A stretch of DNA of 36,986 nucleotides from an uncultured Phocaeicola sp. (GCA_944320135.1 CALUGI010000032.1:1-36986), one strand, 5' to 3'; positions 7,438-17,537 are shown, counted from the first letter of the stretch. Numbers and translations are program-made. The notes: generated by a model not told the origin, from the letters alone.

Positions 7438-10400
7438 TGAAGATTACGGAGTTTTTCATGAAGCGGCCTACGCTGTTCTGGTCGTTTGCGGTGTTCATCA
7501 TGCTGGCGGGTGTGCTGTCCTTCATTCAGATGCCGAAGTTAGAAGACCCGGCGGTGGCGGTGAAGCAGGCGATGGTGGTAGTGCCTTATCCCGGTGCGAG
7601 TGCCCATCAGGTAGAGCTGGAAGTGGCCCAGCTGATGGAGGACGAGCTGCGAAACCTTCCGAACGTGAAGAAAGTGAAAAGCGAATGTCAGAACGGGATG
7701 GCCATGCTGACCGTGGAGTTCCACATGACTGTGTTGCTGAAAGAGCTGGAGCAGCATTTCGACCTCCTGCGCCGGAAGGTGAACGACCTGAAGATGCGTC
7801 TTCCCCAAGGATGCTACGACCCGGTGGTGGTGGACGACATGATGGACGTGTACGGCATCTTTTATGCTTTCACGGGCGACGGGTATTCGTATCCCGAACT
7901 TTATCGGTATGCTCGGATGCTCCGGCGCGAGCTGATGAACGTGAAGGGAGTGAAGCGCGTCAACATTGTGGGCAACCGTGACGAGGTTATCAACATTGTG
8001 CTTTCGAAAGACAAGATAGCCCGCAACGGCGTACTTCCGGCGCAAATCATGATGGCATTGCAGAATGCAGGGAAAACAGTCAATTCCGGTGACTATCAGA
8101 CAGGGGGCGACCGCCTGCATATACGTGTGGGGGAGGCCGTCAAAGATGAAGCGGATATCCGTCGGTTGCTGATAGGCACGTTTGACGGGAAGCAGGTGCG
8201 TGTAGGCGATGTGGCACGGGTGGAACGCGCCTTTTCAGAACCGCAGCGCAACGGATTCTTCGTCGACGGGAAACCGGCTCTTGCCGTCTGCATCGCGATG
8301 GAAGCGGATGCCATCGTGCCCGACGTGGGCGAGGCGGTAGACGCGAAACTGGCTGAGGTGATGAAGTCGATGCCTGCCGGAATGGAGACGGAGAAGATTT
8401 TCTTCCAGCCCGACAAGGTGGACGAGGCCATCAGTTCGTTTATGGTCAATCTGGTGGAGTCGGTTGCCATCGTGATTCTGGTTCTTGTCTTTACGATGGG
8501 CATCCGGAGCGGCGTCATCATCGGGTTCGGACTGATACTGACCATCGCCGTGTCTTTCCCCATCCTGCTTGTGTGCGGCACCACCTTGCAGCGCATTTCT
8601 TTGGGAGCGTTCATCGTGGCGATGGGGATGCTGGTGGACAACGCAATCGTCATCATGGACGGTATCCTGATAGATAAACAAAGAGGGTACGGGCCGAAAA
8701 CATACCTCTACCGTATCGGGCGCAACACGGCCTTGCCTTTGTTGGGGGCGACCGTTATTGCGGCATCCACTTTCATCTCTGTTTATCTTTCTCCGGACTC
8801 TGCCGGAGAATATGCCCGCGACCTTTTCCTTGTGCTTTGCGTCAGTCTGCTGGCAAGCTGGGTGCTGGCTTTGATTCAGGTGCCGGTATGTGCGAAGTCG
8901 TGGCTTCCTTTGCGCGACAAGAAGAAGGTTGGGAATAAGGGCGAGGTGTTGAACTCGCCTGTGCATCGCTTTGTCCGCCGCACTATCGGCGTGTTGATCG
9001 GGCATCGGAAACTCACTTTGGCTATTGCCGGAGTTGTGCTTGCCGCATGTATCTTTGGCATGACGAAGGTGAAGAACCTGTTCTTTCCGGACTTTGATTA
9101 CCGTCAGTTTGTGGTGGAGTATTATTTGCCTTCCCAGTCCAGTCCGGATGAAGTGCGGCGGGATTTGCTTGAAATCACCGCCATGCTTCGAGAAAAACCG
9201 GCGGTGATTCGTGTGGCGGCCAGCATGGGAAGCGCACCGGCGCATTATTGTTTAGTGCGCCCGATGACTTCGGGAGGCGACTGCTACGGCGAACTGATGG
9301 TAGACTGCAAGGATTACGCCACGGTGATGGAGATTCTTCCCGGACTTCGTGACGAGTTGCGGCAACGCTATCCCGACGCGTACATCCGTATGCGGAAATA
9401 CAATTTCTCTATTTCTACATCACATACGGTGGAAGTGGAGTTCTCCGGCCCCGACCCTGCCGTGCTCAGGGATTTGAGCCGTCAGGCGGAGGACATCATG
9501 CGCCGGTGTCCGTATGTCGACCCTTATTCGGTGCAGAACAACTGGAAGCCTTCCGCAAAGTCGCTGGCGGTGGATTATGTGCGTGCCGACGCGCTCCGGT
9601 CGGGGATTGAACGGGGCGATGTGGCCAATGCGCTTCTGGCCGCGACGGACGGAATGCCGGTCGGTGTGCTGGCCGACCAGGACCGGATGGTTACGGTCAA
9701 TCTGATGGTGCGCAACGCGGACGGAAGCCGGATTGCGGACTTGAACGACATCCCAGTGTGGAGCATGATGAACATGCGGCTGACGGATGAAGACATGGAA
9801 GGGATTCTGACGGGAAGCAAGAATGCCGCCGACATTCAGGACGGGCTGTTCCGGAGCGTGCCTTTGAGCAGCGTGTCGCAGCCCGTGCGGATGGACTGGG
9901 AGGAAGATGTGGTGTACAGAATGAACGGACGGCGTGCTATTGAAGCCGAATGCGACCCCAACACGGACTTGTATGCCGGGACTCCTGCGAAGGTCAGGGA
10001 ATCCATAGAGAAGGAAATCGATGCGATTCCGCTTCCCGAAGGTTATCGGATGAGATGGGTGGGAGAGGACGAGCTTCGTGACGATGCTATCTCCAACCTC
10101 CTGAAGTTTGTGCCGCTCACCATCTTCCTGATTCTGGGTATTCTGCTTTTGTTGTTCAACAACTGGAAGAAGGTGATTCTGATACTTGTCTGCTTTCCTT
10201 TCGTGTTCTGCGGCATCACGCCTGCCTTGCTTCTGTTCCGCCAGCCGTTTACGTTCATGGCGATTATCGGCATGATGGGACTTATCGGCATGATGGTGAA
10301 GAACGCGATTGTGCTGGTCGATGAAATCAACCGTCTGCAGACTGAGGAACGCCGCGACCCGTATGAGTCGGTGGTTGAGGCTACGGTTTCGCGCGTGCGT

Positions 10401-10577
10401 CCGGTGCTGATGGCTTCATTGACCACCATTGTGGGCATGATTCCGCTTGTGAACGACCCTATGTACGGCTCAATGGCCGTCACCATCATGGGAGGGCTTA
10501 CGATAGGGACAATCATCACGCTGGTATTGCTGCCGCTGTTCTATACGGCTCTGTTCCGCATCAGGAAAGGCAGTTGA
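7437..10577 (+). CDS. RND efflux pump inner-membrane transporter
   Basis: 1046 residues, the typical length for the AcrB/HAE family. It exports drugs, dyes or related amphiphiles using the proton motive force, working with the lipoprotein adaptor upstream and the channel downstream. The N-terminal FMKRPTLFW is the usual RND start. The transmembrane helix 4 motif reads GMLVDNAIVIMDG, with D401 as the proton-relay aspartate and N402 where AcrB has a second aspartate. This VDNA form is common in a large RND subclass, so it is a subclass marker rather than a defect. The two halves each show a large periplasmic loop and a cluster of six helices; the last cluster is near 855-1040. The substrate cannot be told from sequence. 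Confidence 0.93.
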   Translation: MKITEFFMKRPTLFWSFAVFIMLAGVLSFIQMPKLEDPAVAVKQAMVVVPYPGASAHQVELEVAQLMEDELRNLPNVKKVKSECQNGMAMLTVEFHMTVLLKELEQHFDLLRRKVNDLKMRLPQGCYDPVVVDDMMDVYGIFYAFTGDGYSYPELYRYARMLRRELMNVKGVKRVNIVGNRDEVINIVLSKDKIARNGVLPAQIMMALQNAGKTVNSGDYQTGGDRLHIRVGEAVKDEADIRRLLIGTFDGKQVRVGDVARVERAFSEPQRNGFFVDGKPALAVCIAMEADAIVPDVGEAVDAKLAEVMKSMPAGMETEKIFFQPDKVDEAISSFMVNLVESVAIVILVLVFTMGIRSGVIIGFGLILTIAVSFPILLVCGTTLQRISLGAFIVAMGMLVDNAIVIMDGILIDKQRGYGPKTYLYRIGRNTALPLLGATVIAASTFISVYLSPDSAGEYARDLFLVLCVSLLASWVLALIQVPVCAKSWLPLRDKKKVGNKGEVLNSPVHRFVRRTIGVLIGHRKLTLAIAGVVLAACIFGMTKVKNLFFPDFDYRQFVVEYYLPSQSSPDEVRRDLLEITAMLREKPAVIRVAASMGSAPAHYCLVRPMTSGGDCYGELMVDCKDYATVMEILPGLRDELRQRYPDAYIRMRKYNFSISTSHTVEVEFSGPDPAVLRDLSRQAEDIMRRCPYVDPYSVQNNWKPSAKSLAVDYVRADALRSGIERGDVANALLAATDGMPVGVLADQDRMVTVNLMVRNADGSRIADLNDIPVWSMMNMRLTDEDMEGILTGSKNAADIQDGLFRSVPLSSVSQPVRMDWEEDVVYRMNGRRAIEAECDPNTDLYAGTPAKVRESIEKEIDAIPLPEGYRMRWVGEDELRDDAISNLLKFVPLTIFLILGILLLLFNNWKKVILILVCFPFVFCGITPALLLFRQPFTFMAIIGMMGLIGMMVKNAIVLVDEINRLQTEERRDPYESVVEATVSRVRPVLMASLTTIVGMIPLVNDPMYGSMAVTIMGGLTIGTIITLVLLPLFYTALFRIRKGS

Positions 10578-10606
10578 GAGTTGAAACTTTAAACTTTTGA
10601 TTGGAT

Positions 10607-11908
10607 ATGAAAAAGCTGATTATATTGCTTGCCGCTGTCCTTTGCGTGGCGGCAAAGGCCCAGGGGCCTCTTGAGTTTTCTTTGCAGGAATGCCGGGAGA
10701 TGGCGCTGGCGCATAACGAGGATTTGCAGCGTGCGGACAATGCGTTCCGTCAGGCGGAACTGGACAAGAAGATTGCTTTCAGTGCCTATCTGCCCAAATT
10801 TGACGCGACGGCCACGGGAACTTATATGACCGACATGGACATGATGGGCATGGAGTTGCAGATGAGGGGCATGTATATGGCCGGTATCAATCTGGTACAG
10901 CCTTTGTATGCCGGAGGGAAAATCATCGCCGGAAACAAATTGGCGAAGATTGGACGGGAAGCGGCCGAGGAAAGCCGCAGGAAGACCCGGATGCAGGTGA
11001 TAGCGGATGCCGACAATGCCTACTGGACTTACATCTCTGTCGCGAGGAAGGTGCGGATGCTCGACAGCTACAGGGCGCAGATGGATACGGTGTTCCGGCA
11101 GGTGGAAGTGGCGCTTTCCGCCGGAATGGGGGTAGAGAACGACTTGCTCCGCATCCAGACCAAGCGGAGCGAGATTCATTATCAGTACCAGAAGGCGAAG
11201 AACGGACTGAACCTTTGCCGGCTTGCCTTGTGCAATGTGCTGGGGCAACCGCTCGATACGGAGTTTGTTCCGCTTGATACGGCAATCGTGGTTTCGGCTC
11301 CGCGTGAGATGGACGAGAACATTGCCGCGCGTCCGGAACTGGCTTTGCTGGAGAAACAGGTTGAAGCGTGCGAACAGCAGGTGAAAGTGGCGCGCGGAGA
11401 CGTGCTTCCCCAAATCGGTCTGTCGGCAGGTTATCTGTATTACGGCAATGTCAAGCTGAAAGGAATGAATTACGATGCAGCCGGTACCGCCATTCCGTTT
11501 ACGCAGAAGTTCGATGACGGATTGGGGCTTGTGATGGCCTCGGTCAGCTTCCCTCTTTTTCATTGGGGCGAGGGGCTGAAGAAGGTGAAGAAGGCGAAGC
11601 TCGATTTGGAGAACGCCCGGCTTGACCTTCAGAAGAACCGCCGTCTGTTGAGCATCGAAGCGCGTCAGTCCATACAGAACGTGACGGACGGATACCGCAT
11701 GGTGGAAACTGCGGAACTGGCTTCCCGTCAGGCGGATGAGAATCTGCGCGTGATGCAGAACTGCTACAGGAACGCGTTATGTACGCTGACCGATTTGCTC
11801 GACGCACAGTCGCAATGGCAGCAGGCTCAGAGCAATCTAATCGAGGCTCAGACGCAATACAAGATTTATGAGACGGAATATCTGAAAGCCGTCGGAAGAT
11901 TGGAGTAA
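10607..11908 (+). CDS. TolC-family outer-membrane efflux channel
   Basis: 433 residues from the ATG at 10607; an in-frame TTG two codons earlier is not needed. A signal peptide with an AKA-Q cleavage site (around residues 17-20) is followed by two outer-membrane efflux protein (OEP) repeats of long amphipathic helices, e.g. LQECREMALAHNEDLQRADN at the start and VTDGYRMVETAELASRQADE in the second half. The ALCTLTDLLDAQSQWQQAQ block near the end is typical of the family. It starts 29 bp after the pump and completes the adaptor-pump-channel operon. Confidence 0.92.
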   Translation: MKKLIILLAAVLCVAAKAQGPLEFSLQECREMALAHNEDLQRADNAFRQAELDKKIAFSAYLPKFDATATGTYMTDMDMMGMELQMRGMYMAGINLVQPLYAGGKIIAGNKLAKIGREAAEESRRKTRMQVIADADNAYWTYISVARKVRMLDSYRAQMDTVFRQVEVALSAGMGVENDLLRIQTKRSEIHYQYQKAKNGLNLCRLALCNVLGQPLDTEFVPLDTAIVVSAPREMDENIAARPELALLEKQVEACEQQVKVARGDVLPQIGLSAGYLYYGNVKLKGMNYDAAGTAIPFTQKFDDGLGLVMASVSFPLFHWGEGLKKVKKAKLDLENARLDLQKNRRLLSIEARQSIQNVTDGYRMVETAELASRQADENLRVMQNCYRNALCTLTDLLDAQSQWQQAQSNLIEAQTQYKIYETEYLKAVGRLE

Positions 11909-12080
11909 AACCCGGCCGTCTTTTGCGCAAAAGGCGGAGAACTTTTCAGCAAAAGCCTCGGCGTTTTATCTTTTCTTTGCGGATTTGAAATTTATTATAT
12001 CAAAAAGTGTTGGCAGGTTCCGGCGTTTAGCGATTTTTCCTTTTCTTTGTAGAACTGTTTGGCGGTTAAACTTTTAGGTT

Positions 12081-13493
12081 ATGAGCAGTTGTTTATTCAA
12101 AGGGCTTTTGTTTGCGATACTTCTTCCGGCATGCGTCGGTGTTTATGGTTGGTCCGGCAGTTCGGAAAAAGCGTGGAATCTGGACAAAGTTTCAGCGTGG
12201 GTATTGGCGAATATCCGCTTTCCGGAAGAAGCATACGGGTACGGAATGGCCGGGGTGGAGCAAATATGTCTCAGTGTTTCGTGGGACGGCAAGGTGTTTC
12301 TGCCCGGTCGTCTGAATACACTTCATCCTGCCTATGCGGAAGAAATAGAGCGGGTTGTTGCGAACGCCCCGCGATGCGCGGATGTTCCTGACGTGGTGGA
12401 AGAGGCTTACCGTTGTGTAGAAGTGGATTTCTATCAGTATATTCCTGAAGAAAGGTGCGGAAATATGATGCAGGTTTCCGTGCATACCCCTCCGGTTTTC
12501 CGCCCGAAAGGGGTAAAGTCTTCTTATTTCGAGGGGCGTGAAGCCTATATGGAATGGCTTTGCGATGAAGTGGGGGCATCGGAATCTCTGTCTGCCGGTG
12601 CGACGGACACCGTTGCCGTGCAATATACCGTTACGTCGAAAGGAAAGGTGAAGGACTTTTCCGTGCTTCGCTGCAAGGAAGATTGGCTCAAGGACGGACT
12701 GAAACGTGCGGCGAGGAGGTCTCCGAGATGGATTCCGGCAACGGCGGACGGATACCGGGACATTGATGTGGTGATACGCGACAGGATAGTTTTCCGTTCA
12801 GATGCGAAAGGAAAGTTGTCGTGCCTGACCTGTGTGGACGATGTGTACAAGCGGGATGCCGCTATGCCGGGCGATTATGAAAGGATTGTGTATAATCCGG
12901 ATAAAAAACCGGTTTGCGTAGGTGGGAAGAACTTCCGCAAAGATGCCCTCCGTTCGTTGGGTGAGATGCTGAGACAGAGGGGGATAAATACGGAATATTC
13001 CATTTCCGGGAGTTTTGTCGTGGAAAAGGACGGTACGGTAAGCGGTATCGAGTTTACCCGTTTGCCTGATTTCGGTGCGGCAGGCATTCAGGCGGACAGC
13101 ATCGTGGCAGACGCCATCGGAAAGATGCGCTGGACACCGGCAAAAGTGGGCGATACGCCTGTGCGTTATCTGTATCCGTTTACCTGCAAGTACAGGGACA
13201 GCAGCAAATGGATTCAGCGGTCGCAAGAGAGCCGCCGGAAGCGTCTGTACAGAGTGACGTCTCCTGTAGATGCGTTCGGAAAGCATTTTATTGACCTTCA
13301 GGCAAATCCTTCGGCAAAGGGATATTTCTATATTCAAAACGACGGCAGCCTTCACAGTTATCCTTTCAATTCTTCCGGAATGTTCAATTATAATAAGTTC
13401 TATAAAGGGATGTTCTACTATTGGAGGAACGGAGTGAGGGGAAATCTTGCGAAGAAGTATTTGAATGATGTATATGACGTATATGCAAGATGA
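12081..13493 (+). CDS. Secreted protein with three TonB-C-terminal-like modules
   Basis: 470 residues, with an N-terminal hydrophobic signal segment (about 5-23). Three regions read like TonB C-terminal domains: 42-118 (IRFPEEAYGYGMAGVEQICL), 150-240 (VTSKGKVKDFSVLRC with SPRWIPATADGY), and 285-372 (FVVEKDGTVSGIEF with MRWTPAKVGDTPVRYLYPF). Each shows the family pattern of a 'dG.V' strand followed by a helix and 'W.PA..G.pv'. The proline-rich linker and ExbB/D-contacting helix of true TonB are absent. The last 100 residues are aromatic-rich and not recognised. No exbB/exbD neighbours are present. Classical energy transduction is therefore doubtful; a periplasmic binding or scaffold role is possible (inference). 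Confidence 0.65.
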   Translation: MSSCLFKGLLFAILLPACVGVYGWSGSSEKAWNLDKVSAWVLANIRFPEEAYGYGMAGVEQICLSVSWDGKVFLPGRLNTLHPAYAEEIERVVANAPRCADVPDVVEEAYRCVEVDFYQYIPEERCGNMMQVSVHTPPVFRPKGVKSSYFEGREAYMEWLCDEVGASESLSAGATDTVAVQYTVTSKGKVKDFSVLRCKEDWLKDGLKRAARRSPRWIPATADGYRDIDVVIRDRIVFRSDAKGKLSCLTCVDDVYKRDAAMPGDYERIVYNPDKKPVCVGGKNFRKDALRSLGEMLRQRGINTEYSISGSFVVEKDGTVSGIEFTRLPDFGAAGIQADSIVADAIGKMRWTPAKVGDTPVRYLYPFTCKYRDSSKWIQRSQESRRKRLYRVTSPVDAFGKHFIDLQANPSAKGYFYIQNDGSLHSYPFNSSGMFNYNKFYKGMFYYWRNGVRGNLAKKYLNDVYDVYAR

Positions 13494-13510
13494 CCGACTG
13501 AGAAAATGGA

Positions 13511-13545
13511 AAGCGCAGAGGGGATGATGGATAACCTCTGCGCTT
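13511..13545. terminator. Hairpin between convergent genes, likely bidirectional terminator
   Basis: An 11-bp perfect stem AAGCGCAGAGG / CCTCTGCGCTT (13511-13521 with 13535-13545) sits between the TonB-C-like gene and the convergent pyrophosphatase gene. The flanking T-tracts are short; on the minus strand it is followed by CCATTTTCTC. It is plausible as a shared terminator. Confidence 0.55.
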
Positions 13546-13559
13546 CCGTGTTTCAGATG

Positions 13560-15764
13560 TCAGAACAAGCTCCACGAAACGGTGAGACCCGCCATGACGA
13601 TGGCTACCATGCTCATCAGCTTCACGAGAATGTTGAGGCTCGGTCCGGACGTATCCTTGAACGGGTCGCCCACGGTGTCGCCTACCACGGTGGCACGATG
13701 CACTTCGCTTCCCTTTCCGCCGAAGTTGCCTTCTTCTACATATTTCTTCGCATTGTCCCACGCTCCGCCTGCATTCGCCATGAAGACAGCGAGCACAAAG
13801 CCCGATGACAGTCCTCCGATGAGCAGGCCAATCACTCCCGGCACTCCGAATATCAGTCCTGTAGCTACCGGAGCAATGATGGCGAGCAATGAAGGGAACA
13901 CCATCTCGTGTTGCGCTCCCTTGGTGGAAATCTGCACGCAACGCGCATAGTCAGGCTCAGCCTTGCCCTCCAATATGCCTTTAATCTCGCGGAACTGGCG
14001 GCGCACTTCCTCCACCATGCGCGAGGCGGCGCGTCCCACGGCGTTCATGGTCAGTCCGCAGAACAGGAAGGCCATCATGCTTCCGATGAACATGCCCGCA
14101 ATCACTTTCGGGTTCATCAGCGTCACGTCGTAATACATCATGAAGTCAGTGAAGCTGGCTTCATGGATGGCCACCTCGATGCCGTTCGGAAGTTCCAAGA
14201 TGGCCGTTCCGATGCGGTCAAGTCCGATGCGTATCTCCTCGATGTAGGAAGCCAGCAGGGACAATCCCGTAAGAGCTGCCGAACCGATGGCGAATCCCTT
14301 TCCGGTGGCTGCGGTGGTGTTTCCCAACGAATCGAGCGCGTCGGTACGTTTGCGCACTTCCTCGCCCAGACCGCTCATCTCGGCGTTTCCGCCCGCATTG
14401 TCCGCAATCGGTCCGTAAGCGTCTGTGGCAAGAGTGATGCCCAAAGTGGAAAGCATTCCCACGGCAGCGATGCCTATACCGTAGAGGCCCATGCTTATGT
14501 TGGTGAAGTCGAACCCTGCGGCAAACCAATAGGAGAGGATGATGCCGATGACTACGGCGATTACGGGGATGGTGGTTGAAATCATTCCCAATCCGATGCC
14601 GGATATAATCACCGTGGCGGGCCCTGTCTTTCCGCTTTCCGAGAGCTTGCGGGTGGGGCGGTAGGATTGTGAGGTATAATATTCGGTGGAGCGTCCGATT
14701 ACGACTCCTACTATCAAGCCGATGACGACGGAGACGGATATGTTCAGCCAATTGTCGATGCGCAGCAGCCATAGGATGAGGAATGTAGCGCCAACGATGA
14801 GAATAGAGCTGATATTTGTGCCGAATGACAGGGACTTGAGCAGGTCTTTCATGCCTGCATCTTCCTTGGTGCGCACGGAAAAGATGCCGAGGATGGAGAG
14901 CAGGATGCCCACTGCTGCAATCAGCATCGGGGCGATGACTGCCTTGAACTGCATTTCCGTATCGCCCGAAGCGATGAATGCTGCCGCGCCCAGTGCGGAA
15001 GTTGCGAGAATCGAGCCGCAATAAGATTCGTAGAGGTCGGCTCCCATGCCGGCTACATCGCCCACATTGTCGCCTACGTTGTCGGCTATCGTGGCCGGGT
15101 TGCGCGGGTCGTCTTCAGGGATTCCGGCTTCTACCTTCCCCACAAGGTCGGCTCCTACGTCGGCTGCTTTCGTGTAGATGCCTCCGCCTACACGGGCAAA
15201 CAAGGCTTGCGTGGAAGCGCCCATCCCGAAAGTAAGCATGGTGGTAGTGATGACGCAGAGCTTGGAGGCCGGGTTCATCGCGTCTTCCGGGATGCAGTAT
15301 TGCAGCAGCAGATACCAGAACGAAATGTCCAGCAGTCCCAGACCGACCACGACAAGCCCCATCACCGCGCCGCTCCGGAATGCGATGCGCAGCCCCTTGT
15401 TGAGCGAGGTGCGTGCGGCGTTGGCGGTGCGCGCTGAAGCGTATGTGGCGGTTTTCATGCCGAGATAGCCTGAAAGTCCGGAGAAGAATCCTCCGGTCAG
15501 GAACGCTATCGGCACCCAATGGTTCTGCAGGTTGAATCCGTAGGCCATGACAGCGAAGAAGATAACGAGGCCGACGAACACTTGCGTAACCACCTTATAC
15601 TGTTGTTTCAGATACGACATGGCGCCCATGCGCACATGCAGTGCGATGCGTTCCATTGTGAGGGTGCCTTCGCTTTCGGCTTTCATCTGCCGGTAGAAGT
15701 ACCAGGCGAGCAGGAGTGCCAATGCAGACGACAACGGCACAATCCAGAAAAGAAATGTTTCCAT
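13560..15764 (-). CDS. hppA: K+-dependent ion-translocating membrane pyrophosphatase
   Basis: 734 residues from the ATG at 15762-15764. An earlier ATG at 15812 lies upstream of the -7 box and is rejected. The enzyme hydrolyses cytosolic pyrophosphate and pumps H+ and/or Na+ outward through about 16 helices. The pyrophosphate site is intact: [13 protein letters not shown] (202-214), [19 protein letters not shown] (218-236), and DNAGGN near 455-460. [10 protein letters not shown] (481-490) has alanine where K+-independent enzymes carry lysine, indicating K+ dependence. T90, F94, D146 and M176 coincide with the residue set I recall as diagnostic of dual Na+,H+-pumping enzymes, first shown for Bacteroides vulgatus. 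It is monocistronic and convergent with the gene at 12081. Confidence 0.93.
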   Translation of the reverse strand: METFLFWIVPLSSALALLLAWYFYRQMKAESEGTLTMERIALHVRMGAMSYLKQQYKVVTQVFVGLVIFFAVMAYGFNLQNHWVPIAFLTGGFFSGLSGYLGMKTATYASARTANAARTSLNKGLRIAFRSGAVMGLVVVGLGLLDISFWYLLLQYCIPEDAMNPASKLCVITTTMLTFGMGASTQALFARVGGGIYTKAADVGADLVGKVEAGIPEDDPRNPATIADNVGDNVGDVAGMGADLYESYCGSILATSALGAAAFIASGDTEMQFKAVIAPMLIAAVGILLSILGIFSVRTKEDAGMKDLLKSLSFGTNISSILIVGATFLILWLLRIDNWLNISVSVVIGLIVGVVIGRSTEYYTSQSYRPTRKLSESGKTGPATVIISGIGLGMISTTIPVIAVVIGIILSYWFAAGFDFTNISMGLYGIGIAAVGMLSTLGITLATDAYGPIADNAGGNAEMSGLGEEVRKRTDALDSLGNTTAATGKGFAIGSAALTGLSLLASYIEEIRIGLDRIGTAILELPNGIEVAIHEASFTDFMMYYDVTLMNPKVIAGMFIGSMMAFLFCGLTMNAVGRAASRMVEEVRRQFREIKGILEGKAEPDYARCVQISTKGAQHEMVFPSLLAIIAPVATGLIFGVPGVIGLLIGGLSSGFVLAVFMANAGGAWDNAKKYVEEGNFGGKGSEVHRATVVGDTVGDPFKDTSGPSLNILVKLMSMVAIVMAGLTVSWSLF

Positions 15765-15791
15765 AAGTTCATGCAGATTAAGAGTTGCTTT

Positions 15792-15799
15792 CAAAGGTA
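15792..15799 (-). promoter_or_regulatory. -7 element for hppA
   Basis: CAAAGGTA reads TACCTTTG on the minus strand, a full TAnnTTTG match 28 bp before the ATG at 15764. It rules out the upstream ATG at 15812 as the start. Confidence 0.6.
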
Positions 15800-15917
15800 A
15801 GAAAGATTGCATGAAAAAAAGGATTCGTCTGCTTTAAAGAATGTTTAATGCGCGGGGAAATACCGTTTAATTAATATAAACCGGAATGCGCCTTTCGTTT
15901 GTGGAGACGGGTGCGAG

Positions 15918-15970
15918 AGGCGCGCCTCCAAAAAGTGGAAAACGGAATCCCGCTTTTTGGAGGCACGCCT
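15918..15970 (-). terminator. Long imperfect hairpin downstream of hisS
   Basis: An 18-bp inverted repeat with one mismatch (15918-15935 with 15953-15970, AGGCGCGCCTCCAAAAAG and its complement) lies 17 bp beyond the hisS stop. A T-run follows only on the plus strand, so termination of hisS here is plausible but not canonical. It may also be a member of the GC-rich intergenic hairpin family. Confidence 0.45.
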
Positions 15971-15986
15971 TTTCTGATGTCTTGCG

Positions 15987-17351
15987 TCAGGCTTTTACGG
16001 CGGCAATCGCTTCGTCGATTGTCAGCATGGACTGTTCGCCTGTGAGCATATTCTTCAAAGTGACCTTGTTTTCGTTCATCTCCGTTTCGCCTGCAATCGC
16101 CACGAAAGGGATGTTTTTGCTGTTGGCGTAGCTCATTTGCTTTCTCATTTTTGAGCTGTCGGGATAGATTTCCGCGCGTATGCCCGCTTCGCGCGCTTTG
16201 GCCAGCATCGGCAGCACGTATGCGGCTTCAGCTTCCCCGAAGTGGACGAACAGCAGTTGCGTGGAGTAGGCTCCTTTCTTCGGATAGAGGTCGAGCTGGT
16301 TCAGCACGTCATAGATGCGGTCGGCCCCGAAGGAGATTCCTACTCCCGACATGCCTTCCATGCCGAACACGCCTGTCAGATTGTCATATCTTCCGCCTCC
16401 GCTGATGCTTCCGATTTGCACGTCGAGAGCTTTCACCTCGAAGATGGCTCCCGTGTAATAGTTCAGCCCGCGCGCCAGAGTCAGGTCGAGTTCCACCTCC
16501 GATTTCACTCCTAACTGTGCCACTTTGTTCAGGATAAATTCGCATTCTTCTACGCCTTTCATGCCCGTTTCACTGGCGGAAAGCACCGTTTTGAGCGTTT
16601 GGATTTTGTCTGCGTTCGAACCGTCCAGCAGGATAATCGGCTGGAGCTTGCCGATAGCTTCCTGCGGAATGCCTTTCGATGCGAGTTCGGCGTTCACGTT
16701 GTCGAGGCCGATTTTGTCGAGCTTGTCGATGGCTACGGTGATGTCTACAATCTTGTCTGCCTCGCCGATGATTTCGGCTATTCCTGTCAGAATCTTGCGG
16801 TTGTTGACCTTTATGGCGACGCGGATGCCGAAGCGGTTGAACACGGTGTCAAGCATCTGCACTAATTCCACTTCGTTCAAGAGCGAATCGCTTCCCACCA
16901 CGTCCGCATCGCATTGGTAGAACTCGCGGTAACGTCCTTTCTGAGGCCGGTCGGCACGCCATACCGGTTGGATTTGGAAGCGTTTGAACGGGAAGGCGAT
17001 TTCATCGCGGTGCATCACCACGTAGCGGGCGAAAGGCACCGTCAGGTCGTAGCGCAGACCCTTTTCGCAGAACTTGCTTGCTAATTTTGCGGCGTTGCGG
17101 CTCAGCAGCTCTTCGTCGGTCAGTCCGGAAAAATAGTCGCCCGAATTCTGTATCTTGAAGAGCAGCTTGTCGCCTTCCTCTCCGTATTTTCCCATCAGGG
17201 TAGAGAGATTTTCCATTGCCGGAGTCTCGATTTGCTGGAATCCGTAGAGGTAGAACACCTCACGGATGGTGTTGAATATGTAGTTGCGCTTCGCCATTTC
17301 TGCCGGCGAAAAGTCTCTGGTTCCCTTCGGTATGCCTGGTTTCGTTGCCAT
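15987..17351 (-). CDS. hisS: Histidyl-tRNA synthetase
   Basis: 454 residues, a class II aminoacyl-tRNA synthetase that charges tRNA-His in the cytosol. The N-terminal GTRDFSP (10-16) begins the catalytic domain. [12 protein letters not shown] (100-111), the motif 2 region around [18 protein letters not shown] (123-140) and [12 protein letters not shown] follow. The histidine-specific [10 protein letters not shown] and GGGRYDNL blocks are near 315 and 345. The C-terminal ~100 residues form the anticodon-binding domain ([17 protein letters not shown] onward). The ATG is at 17349-17351, about 30 bp after a -7 element. Confidence 0.95.
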   Translation of the reverse strand: MATKPGIPKGTRDFSPAEMAKRNYIFNTIREVFYLYGFQQIETPAMENLSTLMGKYGEEGDKLLFKIQNSGDYFSGLTDEELLSRNAAKLASKFCEKGLRYDLTVPFARYVVMHRDEIAFPFKRFQIQPVWRADRPQKGRYREFYQCDADVVGSDSLLNEVELVQMLDTVFNRFGIRVAIKVNNRKILTGIAEIIGEADKIVDITVAIDKLDKIGLDNVNAELASKGIPQEAIGKLQPIILLDGSNADKIQTLKTVLSASETGMKGVEECEFILNKVAQLGVKSEVELDLTLARGLNYYTGAIFEVKALDVQIGSISGGGRYDNLTGVFGMEGMSGVGISFGADRIYDVLNQLDLYPKKGAYSTQLLFVHFGEAEAAYVLPMLAKAREAGIRAEIYPDSSKMRKQMSYANSKNIPFVAIAGETEMNENKVTLKNMLTGEQSMLTIDEAIAAVKA

Positions 17352-17380
17352 AATGAATCGCTTTTAAGATTAAGTTGCCG

Positions 17381-17388
17381 CAAATTTA
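17381..17388 (-). promoter_or_regulatory. -7 element for hisS
   Basis: CAAATTTA on the plus strand reads TAAATTTG on the minus strand, a TAnnTTTG match 30 bp before the hisS ATG. A TTGACA-like block further upstream is too distant to serve as its -33 partner. Confidence 0.5.
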
Positions 17389-17460
17389 CAATGAAATATC
17401 CGATTCTTAAAATAAGTGTCAAGAATAATCGTCCGGTTTTCCGGGCGAGAAGGCATGAAA

Positions 17461-17537
17461 ACGCCGGGCCGTTTCCCGGAAACCCGACGGCGTTTTCACT
17501 GAAACTTGTCGGCGTTTTCCGGGAAACGGCCCGGCGT
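17461..17537 (-). terminator. 22-bp perfect inverted repeat downstream of the zinc peptidase gene
   Basis: A perfect 22-bp stem (17461-17482 with 17516-17537) encloses a 33-base loop. Inside, the units GACGGCGTTTT (17486-17496) and GTCGGCGTTTT (17508-17518) form a near-direct repeat. Read on the minus strand it lies 25 bp beyond the peptidase stop and is followed by TTTTC, so it probably acts as a terminator. Its GC-rich, GGAAAC-containing make-up resembles other intergenic hairpins in the window. Confidence 0.6.

Noticed and set aside
12042-12049. TTTCTTTG as a -7 element for the TonB-C-like gene
   Set aside because: The essential A at position 2 is missing and the only nearby TTG is 29 bp upstream, so the match is too weak to annotate.
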